From Lycocorax pyrrhopterus obiensis (Eukaryota; Chordata; Aves; Passeriformes; Paradisaeidae): a DNA stretch of 64,000 nucleotides. Where the stretch lies: positions 4,606,830 to 4,670,829 of the forward strand of contig JACSVZ010000022.1 in NCBI GenBank assembly GCA_014706295.1, given 5' to 3'. Each line of letters begins with the position of its first letter. Position 1 is the first letter of the stretch. A model generated the notes under the pieces. It ran no database searches and was not told the origin of the DNA. It worked only from the letters and a program-made list of their open reading frames with translations. Below, piece after piece: positions 35,141 to 47,455 of the stretch. A program made the translations under genes and the position numbers.

Positions 35141-37014
35141 GTTTTGTGCAGTGAGATGTTTTGGGGTTTACCATGGGTTTGTTTACCTTTGTTGTGATCC
35201 TTAAGCTACTGAAAATATTTAATGTACCCACATGGGGTGTCCTCAAGGCAAAAGCCAGTGCTGGGGCAACTCTGCATCTTGCGCTGGGGCTGGGAAAAGC
35301 TGCTTCTCAGGAAACACTTTGAAGGGCTGCATCTTACAGGAAAGTCACTCTGCCCACACAGAATTATCTCCATGTGTCATGGAAGGTCTCTCTCGCCACT
35401 GTCCTCTTCAGCCATCATTGTACTGGAGACCACCTCTGTTTCTGGATGTAAGAAGATGAAAAGTTTGGAATGATGTTACAAAGTGCTTGAAGTTCTCAGA
35501 TTTGTGCCCAAACCTCCGTGAGCAGTTGGAACAGACGTTGTGAACTTTTGGAGGAGGAAACAAAAGAGATGAGTAAACAAGGTGTTGCTGAGTGTAACTT
35601 TTTCATGGTTTTGTTTTGCGTTGACCTCTAAAAAGCACCAATTTGAACTGAATTTTGGTCCCACAGAGGCACCATAAATGATTCCATAATCAGTAATGGT
35701 GATTGTCCTTTAAAGAGACACGCAGCAGCTGCAGTACACATCTAAATGTAGAGGATGGGCACCTTCGTGCTTGTGGCACAGAGTAACCATGGTGGAAAAT
35801 GGCACTGGGGTAGAACAAATGCAGTAGAAAAATAAGGACCACAGTTGTCCTTATTCCTTAGTTTCCACTACTTGGGCTTTGGCTTCTCAACCCATTTCAC
35901 AGCTGAAATCTGCTATGCTGAAGTGCAGGGTTGTAATTCTGCTCTTGGATCATGGGTTCCTGGAATTCAGTTAGGAAGGGCCACCTGGAGGTCTCTGGTT
36001 CATCCCTGTCCTCATACCAGGGCCATGCTGAGATGAACTTGCCCCGGAGAGTTTCAGTTGTCTTGGGACAGATCACATAACCTCCTTAGGCTTCTCTCCC
36101 AGAATGTGACCACCCTCTGGTGAAAGTATTTTTCTGTACATTTAACTGGAATTTCCTGTGTTACAGCCTGTGCTGGCTGCTTCATTTTATTCCTCTGCAC
36201 CTCTGGAAGGGGCTAGTTCCATCTTCACTACATTCATGATTCCATAGACAAATCAGGGAAGTGTCCAGATGCCAGCAGCATGAAACATCTGCATTGCAAG
36301 GCCCTGGACCAGGGCACTAAAGTACCACTGTGAGAACAAGAACTGTCTGGTGACTTCCTAGCACAGCATTTGCATTAACCAAACTAATGAAAATCTGATT
36401 TGCTGCTGAAAATCCCCTAGTGTGAACAAGTTAGCAATGTGGGATTTTGATGGTTTGATTTGATAAAATGCAGAATTTATATTTGGAATATATTTATTAG
36501 GTCTTGTATTTATTTTTTGCTGCTGTTGAAGAGGACTAGATCAAACCCAGGCCCTAATAAAACCACTGGCAGAATTTCTGTGCCTCCCTCCCAGTCCCTT
36601 TAGTGCAGTTGTGGTTTGGTCTGCAGCAGTGCTGTGCCCAGTACCTGTCAGCAGAGTGGTTTGGGAACTGGAACTGCAACAGGAACATGTTGAATATTTT
36701 TGTTCAGCCTTTTTTTGTGCACTTCACGTTCTATAGGTACAGCTGTTCAGCCTCCATGGGGCCATCTTACACTCCCTATGTGTTCTCACTGTGGTATGAG
36801 TTCTTTGAACTCTTTCTCAAAGGCACTTTTGAATAATCTTTACAGTAAAATACAGAGATTTCTCTTCCATTTCAGAAGCTTTCCAGGATGAATGGAAGAC
36901 TTTGAAACCTGACCTTTGGTGTAGCAGCTGATTTCCTTTAAAAAATACATGTTGCTCTTTCACCTTGTTACTCTCTGCTGGTTTCTTAACGTGTACAATC
37001 CACATTACAGCAAA
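35141..37014. other. AHCY-ASIP intergenic sequence, no feature recognised
   Basis: AT-rich sequence. It contains AATAAA at 36556-36561, a weak candidate for distal AHCY polyadenylation. No exon or repeat family identified. Confidence 0.6.
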
Positions 37015-37606
37015 AGTGTGCCCAGGTGGGCAAGGAGCCAAGGGCACCTGGGCTGTCCCAGCACTGGTGTGTCCAGCAGGCCCAGGGCAGTGTCTGCCCC
37101 CTGTGCTGAGCACGGCTGAGGCCCCACCTCAAATCCTGGGGTCAGTTTTGGGGCTCCTCACAAGAAACACACTGAGGGGCTGGAGCATGTCCAGGGAAGG
37201 GAACGGAGCTGGGGAAGGGGCTGGAGCACCAGGAGCAGCCGGGGGGGCTCAGCCTGGAGCAAAGGAGGCTCAGGGGGGACCTTGTGGCTCTGCACAACTC
37301 CCTGACAGGAGGGGCCAGCCGGGGGGGGTCGGGCTCTGCTCCCAGGGAACAGGGACAGGAGGAGAGGGAACGGCCTCAAGTTGTACCAGGGGTGGTTCAC
37401 GTTGGATGTTAGGGAAAATTTCTTCATGGAAAGGGTGGCCAGGCATTGGCACACCCTGCCCAGGGCAGTAGTGGAGTCCCCATCCCTGGAGGGATTTGAA
37501 AGCTGCATGGATGTGGCTCTTGGGGACATGAGTTAGTGTCGAACTTGGAGGTTCTGGGGGAATGGTGGGACTCGATGGTCTTAAAGGTCTTTTTCAACCT
37601 CAATAA
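37015..37606 (+). mobile_element. CR1 LINE 3' fragment
   Basis: CR1 body with ggggctcctcacaagaaacacactgaggggctggagcatgtccaggg, gctcagcctggagcaaaggaggctcaggggggacc, gttggatgttagggaaaatttcttcatgg and the 3' end ggtgggactcgatggtcttaaaggtctttttcaacctcaat. One of the longest and least decayed copies here. Confidence 0.93.
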
Positions 37607-40600
37607 GACTGAAGTTACTCAGCCTTATTGCTTGCTTACTCTTTATTGGTAAGAGCACATCTGATGCCACTCAGTTTCGCTAAATCAGTCACAACTAATT
37701 TTTCACTCTTTTCTCTTTGTTTTCAATCCATATGCAATTAATTCAGAGTTCACTCTAGCCTGAGGTCGAGCATCTAGATTGCCTAAATACAGATTGCCAG
37801 CCCCATTGTGGCTGCTTTACAATGGTTTTAGCAGGAGCTAATGAATGAAGAATAGCACGGAGGAGAGCCCGGTGTCTGTAGGTACCCAGGCTGGGGAGTG
37901 TCCCCTCCCCGGCACCAAAACCCCACGAATGGGCTCCTCTGGCATCCCACATCAGGCTGGTGAGTCAGAGGACAGTGACAGACTTTTCTAGCTTTTCTCA
38001 CTTCTGGGCCTCTGCACAGCAGATGTCTCAGCGCTGGGGTGAGATGTGAGCCACGGGCTCCCTGGATCACGGGGGATCCCGGGGAGTGGGAGCTGGGTCA
38101 CTGCGAGTCCAGAGAGCACAGGGAGGGCTGGCAGGGGAAGGGGGAGCAAAGGGGAGATTCAGTCTCAGATTTGTGCTGCTCAGCAGGTCTGGTGTCCAGG
38201 TGAGCAGGGGATGGATGCTCAGAACAGTGCGATTGTTCCCTGTAGAAGGTGCGGTGAGAGGCTCTCCCGGAGCAGCCCTCAGGCCCCTGTCCCAAGCAGG
38301 CTGAGCAAATGGACAAAGTCCTAAAGCAGTCCTGCCTCCAGCTCAGCAGCCTCTTCCCCCAGCCTTGTTTGCAGGCTCATTCTGAGGGGCAAAAATGCAA
38401 GAAGTGAGATTTCCATGTGTGCCCGAAGGCGGTGCAGTTTGGGAAAGCAAGAACAGTGTGTGAGGGATGAGGAGAGCTGGTGTGTGCTCCCTTTTGTACA
38501 ACAGGAACTGGCTCAGATTTGCAGCTTCCTCCCACCCCTTATCTTCTCCATACCAGCAACCCCTGTCTGAGAACTGGGAAATAGTAAGCCCACTCTAGTT
38601 AATAGCTGTTCTTTAAATTAAGCTGTTTCTGGCTATTAATTTAGCAGGGCTTTTCCTACTATTTCTTTCTACTTGATCAGGAAAAAACCCTTGGTAGTAA
38701 AGTAGTGCTAAACCAGGCTTGGTTCCACTCTGGGAAAACTTTTTATTTAATGCTGTGTCCAATTTCAGGCTGTTAATTAACACCTTCAAATGGTTTGCAC
38801 TGTCCCATTGCCTTCAGTGAGCTTGGGCTCTTCTGGGTGGTAACAAGCACTGTCATCCTGGGAAATCTGTCCCTGGAAATTGATGAAACTTGGTGATCAA
38901 ATGAAATTATTGATGAAGGATTGTACTCCTGGTCTTCAGACAGCTCTGATTTGGCCGAAAGTAATCAAATATTTCCTCAAATGTCTTTCAGATTAATGTT
39001 CTGTTAATGTTTTCCTTATTGTTACCAGTGAAAATACTCTTCTCTTCTACATAAGGCACCTCCTGCCCCCATTTTTCTTCCACTGTTGAGTCAGAAGAAA
39101 TAAGAGAGCACAGGCTGTACATTTTTCTCCATTTATCTCAACCAGAAATGCCAGACTCTGGGATTTTTAAGTTTGCAATACAGTCTTCCTAGGCCCTGCT
39201 CTTTATTTTTTTGCAAGGCTGGAGTTCTGTGAAATGGAGATTGATGGAGGTTGCACAGGTTGCCGTGGGAAATACGGATCAGTGCAGAGGAGAACAAGGG
39301 ATGGCTGAATGGATGCTGCACTGACGACTCTGTGATTCATGACCGAGCTTGTCTTCATAGCAGTGGTTCTTCCTGCAGATGATATGAAGCTTCTCAGAAG
39401 CCAATTGTGTTTTTTTCAGCCCGTGGGGCTTTTTGCTAAGACAAATCAAATGTAGTGAATGTAGCCTGTGAGGGCTCAGCAGGGTTTGCAGTAACGTTGT
39501 TTGCCTCTGGACAGCTTTGCACCACTGTAACAAGCAGCAATTACAATTATTTTTCTTCCCTTTTAAAATCACTAGCCCTTCATGTCTGTGGTTTGCACGC
39601 CAGCTTAGGGAAAGCAAAAACAAACAAGAGACTGACAGAATAATAAGAAAAAAGAACCCAACCCTGTGAAAAAATACTTCCAGAAGTGAGTGGGATAAAA
39701 AAAATGGGTTTAAGGTTCTGCAGCATCCTTTTTATGGGATGAGGACAACCCAACTTCTTGTCTAATTCCCTGAAATTGCACAGCAGAAAGATTAAATTCT
39801 TTAGGATATTTAGAAAGTTTGTAGTAAAGTTTTCACTTCTTTTTCCATCTGTAGAGTCCAGAGACACTTTTCAGCAAAACTGGTACTTTTCTGTAGCACC
39901 CTGGTTTTGGTTTCGGCTGCATTAACTGGAAAATAATTTCTGTGAGGGAATATTTAAAGGGCCACAGTCACAGGTATGTGCTCCTTTTCCCTGATGGAGC
40001 AGCAGCATTTTGGAAGTAAACTGAACAGATTGCAGAGGTTCAGGCACCTTAAATGCTTAGTAACTGGACACAAGGTTTTGGGTTGAGCCAGGGCTTACTG
40101 TCAGTATCTGCTTTTTTATTGACTTGTTTCCACTAAGAACAAACATTTGGTGGTCCTGTTCTTCCTCCTCTCCAAAACTTATTTCCTATGTGTATTTTAT
40201 TTACAACTGGCTGCACACTCCTTTTGACCCTTTTGGGGGTCTGAGATGCCATTTTGGAGATAAATGTCAACATCTCTGACCACACTCCAGACTTAGAAGA
40301 AAGGAGTGGTGATGGAAGATGTTGAAGGGAATACAGGGCAGCAAACCATCTGCTCTGCTCGTTTAGTGCTTTAAATATTTGCTTCCCAAATTGAGAAATT
40401 AATATGAATTGAATCCCAGCTTTATAGCAAGGACATCTCTGAAATACTAAAAACTTTGTGTTTAAAGTGGTTTGGCTCTGTCAGATATTTCTGAGGTCTT
40501 TTCAGAGTGGGAGGGATCCCTGGCCATAGAATTACTTTGAATGCTCCTATTTCCATTTTTGAAGACTCTAAGATTTGATGTCTTTCACCAACAAGTGAAA

Positions 40601-41867
40601 GACCATTCTTTTAATGAATCTATGTATATACATTTTTTTTTAAGTGCTACTCTTGTTCGTTATGGAACACAAGGAAGAGTGAGGCTGTGTATTCTCGTGG
40701 CTGATTTCTGGCTGTTACTGTTGTAATCACATAATGCTGTTGTTCATCTATTGGAGACAGCTGTGCTGAGTGAAGGGGAGCCCATATGAGATCCCAAATG
40801 ACATTTTAGCTGAGGAAACTGCCCAAAATAGCAAGGGTACCACAAGAACCCTGTTAGGTAAATCTAATAGCTTAGCTAAAATGTAGAAAGTGAGTGATGA
40901 AGGTGTTATTAAAGCATATTAGAGTATATTAAAGTCAATAGATGATGTCCACAGATTCAGAGGGGTCTGCAGTGGATCCCTAGGGACTGGTGTGTTTTAG
41001 TCTTTTCCTGCCTTTATCTGTACTAAATGAAAGCCACATGTGAATTGTGTTATGACACTAATACATCCATTTTAGGGCTCCCATATTTCAGGCAGGGTTT
41101 CATCTCAAAGGGTTTCCTGGATGGAAAGATGTGTGCATGTGCCATGCAGCAATTGAAATAGTTTCTTATTTCACTGAAAAAAACCTTTTTTTCAGAAATG
41201 ACTAAAGCCTCCTTCTTCTTCTGGGAGAGGGACTTGACCATATGTTTGCCATCTGCATATCATCTGAGAAGTCTGACAATAAAATCTTTGTATCACCTCA
41301 GAAAGTAATCTGCAGGCCCCACGGATTTCAGAGGGGCACTTTGAGAGTGGGTGATTGTGCTTTCAGGCAGCCCCACATGTCCCTGGCCTGGTGCTGCTCC
41401 TCCAGGTGGGAATGGTGTCCCCCAGGTCCCGTGTCACATCTGCCAGCCTTGCGTGGGTGCTCCTGGTGTGGCGAGACAGCACTGGGCACTGGGCCTCTTG
41501 TGGAAGTTGGGCAAGGGGCAGGATTTCATTTCCCTCTTCCAGCCCTCCCAGAGGGGACTGTGCAAGAGGCAGAAAATGCTTATGTTCATTCTGAAGGACC
41601 AGAAAAAAACTAGCCCGTCATGCCAGACTGACATTGGGGTGTCTTTGTCCCCAGATCAGGGGTAATTTGCTGGTGAAGGGGAAGAATATCCCACCAAACC
41701 CCTTTCTGGCTGTGAAACTCCATTTTACAGGTCTAAGAGCTATCATTGTGAGTGGCCACATGCACTGGGCAGCCCAGAAACTCCCTGTGTGCCAGGCTCA
41801 GCCCGCAGCGTGGGCAGCGAGGGCACCCTGCCTTTCTCCTCCCCTCTGGGGGTGCTCTGCCCAGAGA
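37607..41867. other. AHCY-ASIP intergenic sequence, no feature recognised
   Basis: 4.3 kb of mainly AT-rich sequence with short frames only. I found no exon, RNA gene or repeat family I can name. Confidence 0.6.
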
Positions 41868-42228
41868 AGAGAAGGCTCTGGGGAGACCTGATTGTGGCCT
41901 TTTAATACTTGAAGGAGGCCTATAGGAAAGATGGGGTCAGACTTTTTAGCAGGGCCTGTTGAGGCAGGAGAAGGGGTGGTGGTTGTGAACTGAAAGAATG
42001 TAGATTTAAATTAGAAGATTTTTGCTTTTTATGCTGAGGGTTGGGAGGCCCTGGCACAGGGTGCCCAGAGAAGCTGTGGCTGCCCCTGGATCCCTGGCAG
42101 TGTCCAAAGCCAGGCTGGACAGGGCTTGGAGCAGCCTGGGACAGTGGAAGGTGTCCCTGCCCATGGCAGGGGGTGGGACAAGGTGGGCTTTAAGGTCCCT
42201 TCCAACCCAAATCATTCTGTGATTCTAA
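41868..42228 (+). mobile_element. CR1 LINE 3' fragment
   Basis: gaagagaaggctctggggagacctgattgtggcc through ggccctggcacagggtgcccagagaagctgtggctgcccctgg to the 3' terminus ggtcccttccaacccaaatcattctgtgattctaa, including the CR1-type terminal octamer repeat. Confidence 0.95.
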
Positions 42229-44499
42229 GAGCAAAGAAATGCACTGTGGGACTGTTGTGTGTATTCCTGTTCTTTGTGCTATCCCAGGAGCTGCTGATGC
42301 CTTTGAAAAATACCTGCTGGAATCTGGACACCGGCAAAATGAAAGCTGAAACAGTGGAGGTCGTACAAATAGAGGAAAGAATTGTTCATGGAGTGCCAAG
42401 ATTCAGCACTGCCCGTGTGTGTGCCCACCTGTGATGTCCCCAGTTGTGGTTTTATGACTGCATTGTGACCTGCCAACTATTGCCTCTGTAAGGCTGGGAG
42501 CTTCACCCATTGCCTTTGGCCAGAGCTTGTCAAAAATGACTGGTGACTTTCTCATCTCCACAGTTAGAAAAGCACATGGTGCTTCAAGTGGTTTGCATCT
42601 GCCCCAGGAAGCAATTATTTCTTTTGAGCTATTAAATGTACTACAAAAATGTAAGAGGATATTTCTAATTGGCAATGAGCAGTTGCTTGCTGTGCACTCT
42701 TGGTTTTGGAAATGAGGTGCCTGTGGCAAATCTGTTGCAGGTATTACAGGGGTAAGTGGGATTTTGGAGTGCAGTAACCACAGCAGGCCATCCCATGTGT
42801 TTCCTGCTGGATTCTGGAGATCACTGTGTGGGGAACACTGTCCAGGAGAGCAGCAGGTTAGAGCTTGGGAATAGACAGAAAAAAATTGTTCCTGGGTTTG
42901 TTAGGGGAGTCCATTGTTAATTATTTTCTTTTCCAGGCCTAAGTGTGCAACTCAGAGCCGTGTCTTGGAGTTAAATAGGTCACTGGATGTGGACAAGTGC
43001 TGAATTGGTCTGTTTAGAGTGTTTATAGAGTCACTTCTGGCCATGGAATGGTCTAATTCATCTTAAAATGCTCTGTTGAAATATGTTTTGATTTAATGGT
43101 TTTTTTGCATTGGCCTTGAGTGCCATTTAATGTCTACACCCACCCAGGGAGTGAGCTGGAGGCTGCAGTGCCTCATGGGGAGTGTGTCCCACGATGCTCT
43201 GAGAGGCCTCTTTGCTGTAGCACGGGGATGGATGTAATTCGTGCCCTGTAAAATAGAGCTCCCACAGAGTCACAGCTGGACACGTCACACACAAGTTCTT
43301 CCTGGACTCCTCGGTTTGGTTATACAAATCTCCTTCTGCTGCTCCAATAATTCATTTCATCACAGGTTTAACGCTGTCCTCATCTCAAAGGGCCTTGTTC
43401 AGTCTTTCACCACCCTCAGCCAAAGCAGCATCACAGATACTGCTGACTCTTCTAGAGAACTTGGAAAAAGTCATTTTACCTTCCATCAAATCTTTCCTTC
43501 TCTCAGAAATTCCTAAAGGGTTTGTTTGGTTTCCTTTTGGGGTCCTCCAGAGAATTTGAGTGATTAGCTTGGAAAACTATGACGTGTTTAGAGGTAGTTT
43601 GGTATAGTCATACCACTTGTTTTATACATCAGGACAAACTTGGATTTTATAGGCTTTGGGTGTGGCAATAAGCAATCAAGTCAGGAAAATACAGCATCTG
43701 TTTTAAATTTACACAAGACAGGAGATATTTGGAAAAGCTAACAGTGATTTATTTGTGTTTCATCCTACAAACCTGTAATTGGGGTAAAATTTCCATTAGT
43801 CTCTACGAGCACAATGACTGTCACGGAGCATTCCTGGGGCTGTCTCTACACTTGAATTCCAATAAGTTTTCAGTGGAGACATTTTGGTGTGTGACAGGTA
43901 AAAATTAAATACTCTGTCTTTGTCATGTGCGTGTTTTATCATCTGTGTGCTGATAACATTTCAGATGGGACCCCCCAGGGGGACTCCTACGCTTACAAAC
44001 ATCCCCTCAGTATAAACAACTGCTCAAACTGAATACATTGAAGCAAATATTTGGTGTACATATTTTACTGATTTCTGTATCCTGTGTCAATACCTCATGC
44101 AATGTGATCTTTACCCAGAAAAGTCAAGTCACTAAGGCTAATAACAATTTCAGTAGTTGATTATATATATTCTTTGGTGTGATAGATGAACAGCAAGGAA
44201 AGCAAAGCCTCCTTCTAATCAATTCGAGTTACAAATAAGACATTAATAAATCAAATTTAAAAATACACTACAGATAGATGCTATATTAAAAAGTCCCCTT
44301 ACTGCCATTTCCTTTTCCTTCGGTGCCTACAGGCACTGTCCTGTCCTTGGCTGGCTCAGCTGCCATGTCTGTAGGTCCTTGGGTGGGTCTTGGCTCTTTG
44401 ATATCCTTGTCTGAGAGCCCCACGTTGTGCTACATCTCCATCAATGATGTGGATGATGGGGCAGAGCGAGCCCTCAGAGGTGTCTGGACACACAGGCCT
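42229..44499. other. AHCY-ASIP intergenic sequence, no feature recognised
   Basis: 2.3 kb with no identified gene. 43660-44290 is markedly AT-rich and free of young repeats. Confidence 0.6.
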
Positions 44500-45060
44500 G
44501 GGAGGAGTGGCTGATGTGCCAGAGGGATGTGCTGCTGTCCAGAGGGACCGAGCCAGGCTGGACAGCTCAACAAGGAGGAGCACAAAGTCCCGTCCCTGGG
44601 GAGGAACAACCCCAGGATACTTTGGGGGACACCCAGCTGGGAGACAGGAAAGGCCCTGGGGCACTTGGCGAGCACCAGGATGACCAAGGGTCACCAGAAG
44701 GTGAACTGTGCCCTGGGCCGTGTTGGGACCATGGTCACCAGCAGGTCGAGGAGGGGATCCCTCCTTGCTCAGCACTGGGGAGCTCATCCCTGGACTCTTG
44801 TGCCCAGCTTGGGGCTCCTCAGTGCGAGAGAGACAGGGACACACTGGAGAGAGTCAAACATTAGGAAACATTTCTTTTCTGGTTTTGATGGTGAGTGAGG
44901 GTGGCCGAGCACCAGGACAGGTTGCCCTGGGAGGTGGCAGAGTTTCCCTTCTTGGAGATGTTCAAAAGCTGCCCGGACGTGGTCCTGGGCAAGCAGGTCC
45001 AGATGGATGGCTTCCAGAGGTCCCTGCTGACCTCAACCATCCCGAGGTTCTGCAAAGCTG
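44500..45060 (+). mobile_element. CR1 LINE 3' fragment, older
   Basis: gaggagtggctgatgtgccagagggatgtgctgctgtccagagggacc, gcttggggctcctcagtgcgagagagacagggacac and gccgagcaccaggacaggttgccctgggaggtggcagagtttccc are CR1 body motifs. The 3' end ccagaggtccctgctgacctcaacc lacks a clear terminal octamer repeat. Confidence 0.88.
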
Positions 45061-47278
45061 GAGTGGGAGCGGCAGTCGAGAGCAGCTGTTTGTTGGATTT
45101 CCGGCTCTCCTTCCTTCCTTCCCTTCCCTCTGCTCCCACTCCCCTTGGCCCTGGTAAAATATAAATTTTCTGAGCAGCTGGACTTCCTGGTATGAAAATG
45201 ATCTTGTTTCCACATAAGAAGTACTGTGATTATTGGTATGTTTTTAGTATCAATCAACAACAGTTTGTTATAGTTATGAGACTGTTGAAACAATTTGGAA
45301 CCTAAATCTTTACCTAGTAAAAGAAGGGGCCACATCCTGAAATCCATTGTGATGTATTGTTCTTCCTTCTCATCTCCTTTTCCATAATGATTGAGTGGCT
45401 TACAGATTCCTGAGCCAAGATATCTGGTTAAAAGACACACTTACGTATATTTACAAGAGTTCAAACTTGTATCAGACATGTCAATTGATGTACCTTATAA
45501 AAGATAAGGAACACAATGACATTCTGGCATCATTAGGGCTCTTTCTTAGATTAGTCTGACATCTATATATATATATCTAGTATGAACAAAAATTAATGTC
45601 AATATCCAACCTTAGTTTTGAGTTCTGGGCTTTAGACTGACTTTTAGAATTGAAAAAAACCCTTCATATGGCTTGAGCCCCTTTGGAGTCATCTGTATCA
45701 TCTTTTCCTGCCTGGAAGATTTTTGTAGCCCTCAGCTGTGTTTAGAAATAAATCAGGAAACAACTGTCTTCTCAACAAGAGCTGCTCAGGGGATTAGAAA
45801 ATTCCTGATTGGGACTAGAAATTCATGGTTAGGAAAAAATCTGATTGTGAAAGCAAAAGAGCACCGGAAGGGACCCTGGTGCAGGCAGGTGGAGAGAACA
45901 TGGGAGATGTGGGTTAGCCCTGGAGTGTTCCTGTGGTGACTGGGAATAGCAGCTGGATAAAGGGACAATCCTAAAACCAAGGAAGTAGCACAGAAGAAAA
46001 GAGTGTACGGGAGCAGGGGAGAGACACTGTGGGTATAGAACAGAGGACGTAAACAGCAAGAGCTGGAGTCTGGCAGATAAAAAGTTTCAATGTCAGGGAC
46101 GCTTCCTGGGTCTGCTCCCTCCTTGCTCTCCTGGGAGTTTAACCAAGAAAGGTTTTCCTCCTGTGCCATCTTGGATGCCTCAAATTCAAGGCAAAGAGCT
46201 TCAAGAACAAGAGAAAGAAGTCTTCTATTGCCTTGAGCTTCGCCCATCTCTTTCTGAGCCTTAAAGGCTTGATACAGCATGTGATGTATTTTTTCCCCTG
46301 GTTGCTGCAGCACATGGACATTCCTGCCCGAATTCACCCTTGGAGTTGGTTCTGGGAGAAGAACAAGAAAGGGCAAAGAAAGGGGTTGATTGCTTGGAAT
46401 GGTTTGCTTCAAGATGCACATGTGGGATATAAATTCATCTTTTGCTGATCTTTCCTTTCTTCCTCAAAGTCCCAGATATGTCTTCCTGCTTTTGGGCTCT
46501 ATACACACAGTGTCCTTGGCAGCAGGAGAAGAAGGGCAGAGGAGTTGATTCCTATGGACATGGCTGGGGAAAAAAAATCTGATTTTTATATTACAAGGCA
46601 CAGATACATTTAGGGTTCAAGTATATATGTATATCAGACCCCCGGGAGTTACTGTCTGGTAATGACTGAAACCCCTGAAGGTGGATGCTCAGCTGAGAAT
46701 GACTAAAAAATGGCTTTATAGCCTTGGGTCTATCTTTTCAGGTGGAATAACCTACATAAATTCTTGTCCTGATTTTGGTTGAATATGTGAAAATGGAGTT
46801 AACCCCAAACTCTGCATTTCCAGCCTGATACTTTGGCTGTGCTGGAGGCTGATGATGTCCCTGCGGGCAAAGCCAAGTTCTAGTCCCTCACTGGCCTAAC
46901 CAGTCCTGCTCTAGTGTCCGTTTGGGTGCCATTGGGGCAGGTTTTGTGGTGCTGGTTAGACAATTCTGCAGAATGGCATTAATATGACCCTTCAAATAAA
47001 CCCCCAAACCCGCAGGAATCCAGAATTCATCATAAAACACAGTTCTTTTGCTAAAAATACCTAATCAGTGCCAACCTCCCTGGTTGCCTGCTCCCTGAAA
47101 TAACATCCAGCACGTGATAACTTTAACCCCATAATAAAGACCGTCCATTAAATTTTAAGAGGGGCAAATCCAAGCTTCAGAGCTCTGTATTTTGATTGCT
47201 ATACACATGGGGCAATTTGGAATATCCGCTTGAGAAGCTAATGAAAAACAGAAGCCTTGTCGTGTTTCCGACTTGGCT
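45061..47278. other. Sequence downstream of ASIP, no feature recognised
   Basis: 2.2 kb including the expected ASIP 3' UTR on the minus strand. A short (TA)n run occurs at about 45564-45578. No canonical AATAAA for ASIP was found close to the stop. Confidence 0.55.
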
Positions 47279-47455
47279 TTAGCACTTGGGGTTTAACATC
47301 AGGCACTGGCAGATGGTCTGGAAGATGCGGCACTTGCACAAAGCACAGTAGTGACAGCAGGAATTCAAGTGTGGCTTGCAGGCTTTGAAGGTTGGCACAC
47401 AGTTAGCAGCAGGCGGGGGCCTCGGCTTCGGAGACACCTTGTGTTCAGCATTCTT
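47279..47455 (-). CDS. ASIP: ASIP last coding exon (residues 73-130 and stop), agouti domain
   Basis: Follows the acceptor ttttgtcttccag and ends with TAA at 47281-47279. It encodes the end of the basic region, a proline-rich linker (SPKPRPPP) and the entire ten-cysteine agouti domain ending LNPKC. I see no standard AATAAA on the minus strand in the 600 bases beyond the stop, so the 3' UTR end is not assigned. Confidence 0.97.
   Translation of the reverse strand, partial: KNAEHKVSPKPRPPPAANCVPTFKACKPHLNSCCHYCALCKCRIFQTICQCLMLNPKC

Noticed and set aside
36965..37529. 168-codon plus frame and 123-codon minus frame
   Set aside because: Inside a CR1 3' fragment, which is non-coding or a degraded LINE end.
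44356..45164. Several 80-160 codon frames near 44.4-45.1 kb
   Set aside because: Overlap a decayed CR1 copy on both strands.
45560..45580. (TA)n microsatellite
   Set aside because: Only about seven dinucleotides; too short to be notable.
45786..46421. 211-codon minus-strand frame downstream of ASIP
   Set aside because: No signal peptide, domain or splice context recognised; composition like the surrounding non-coding DNA. Kept only as a low-probability candidate.
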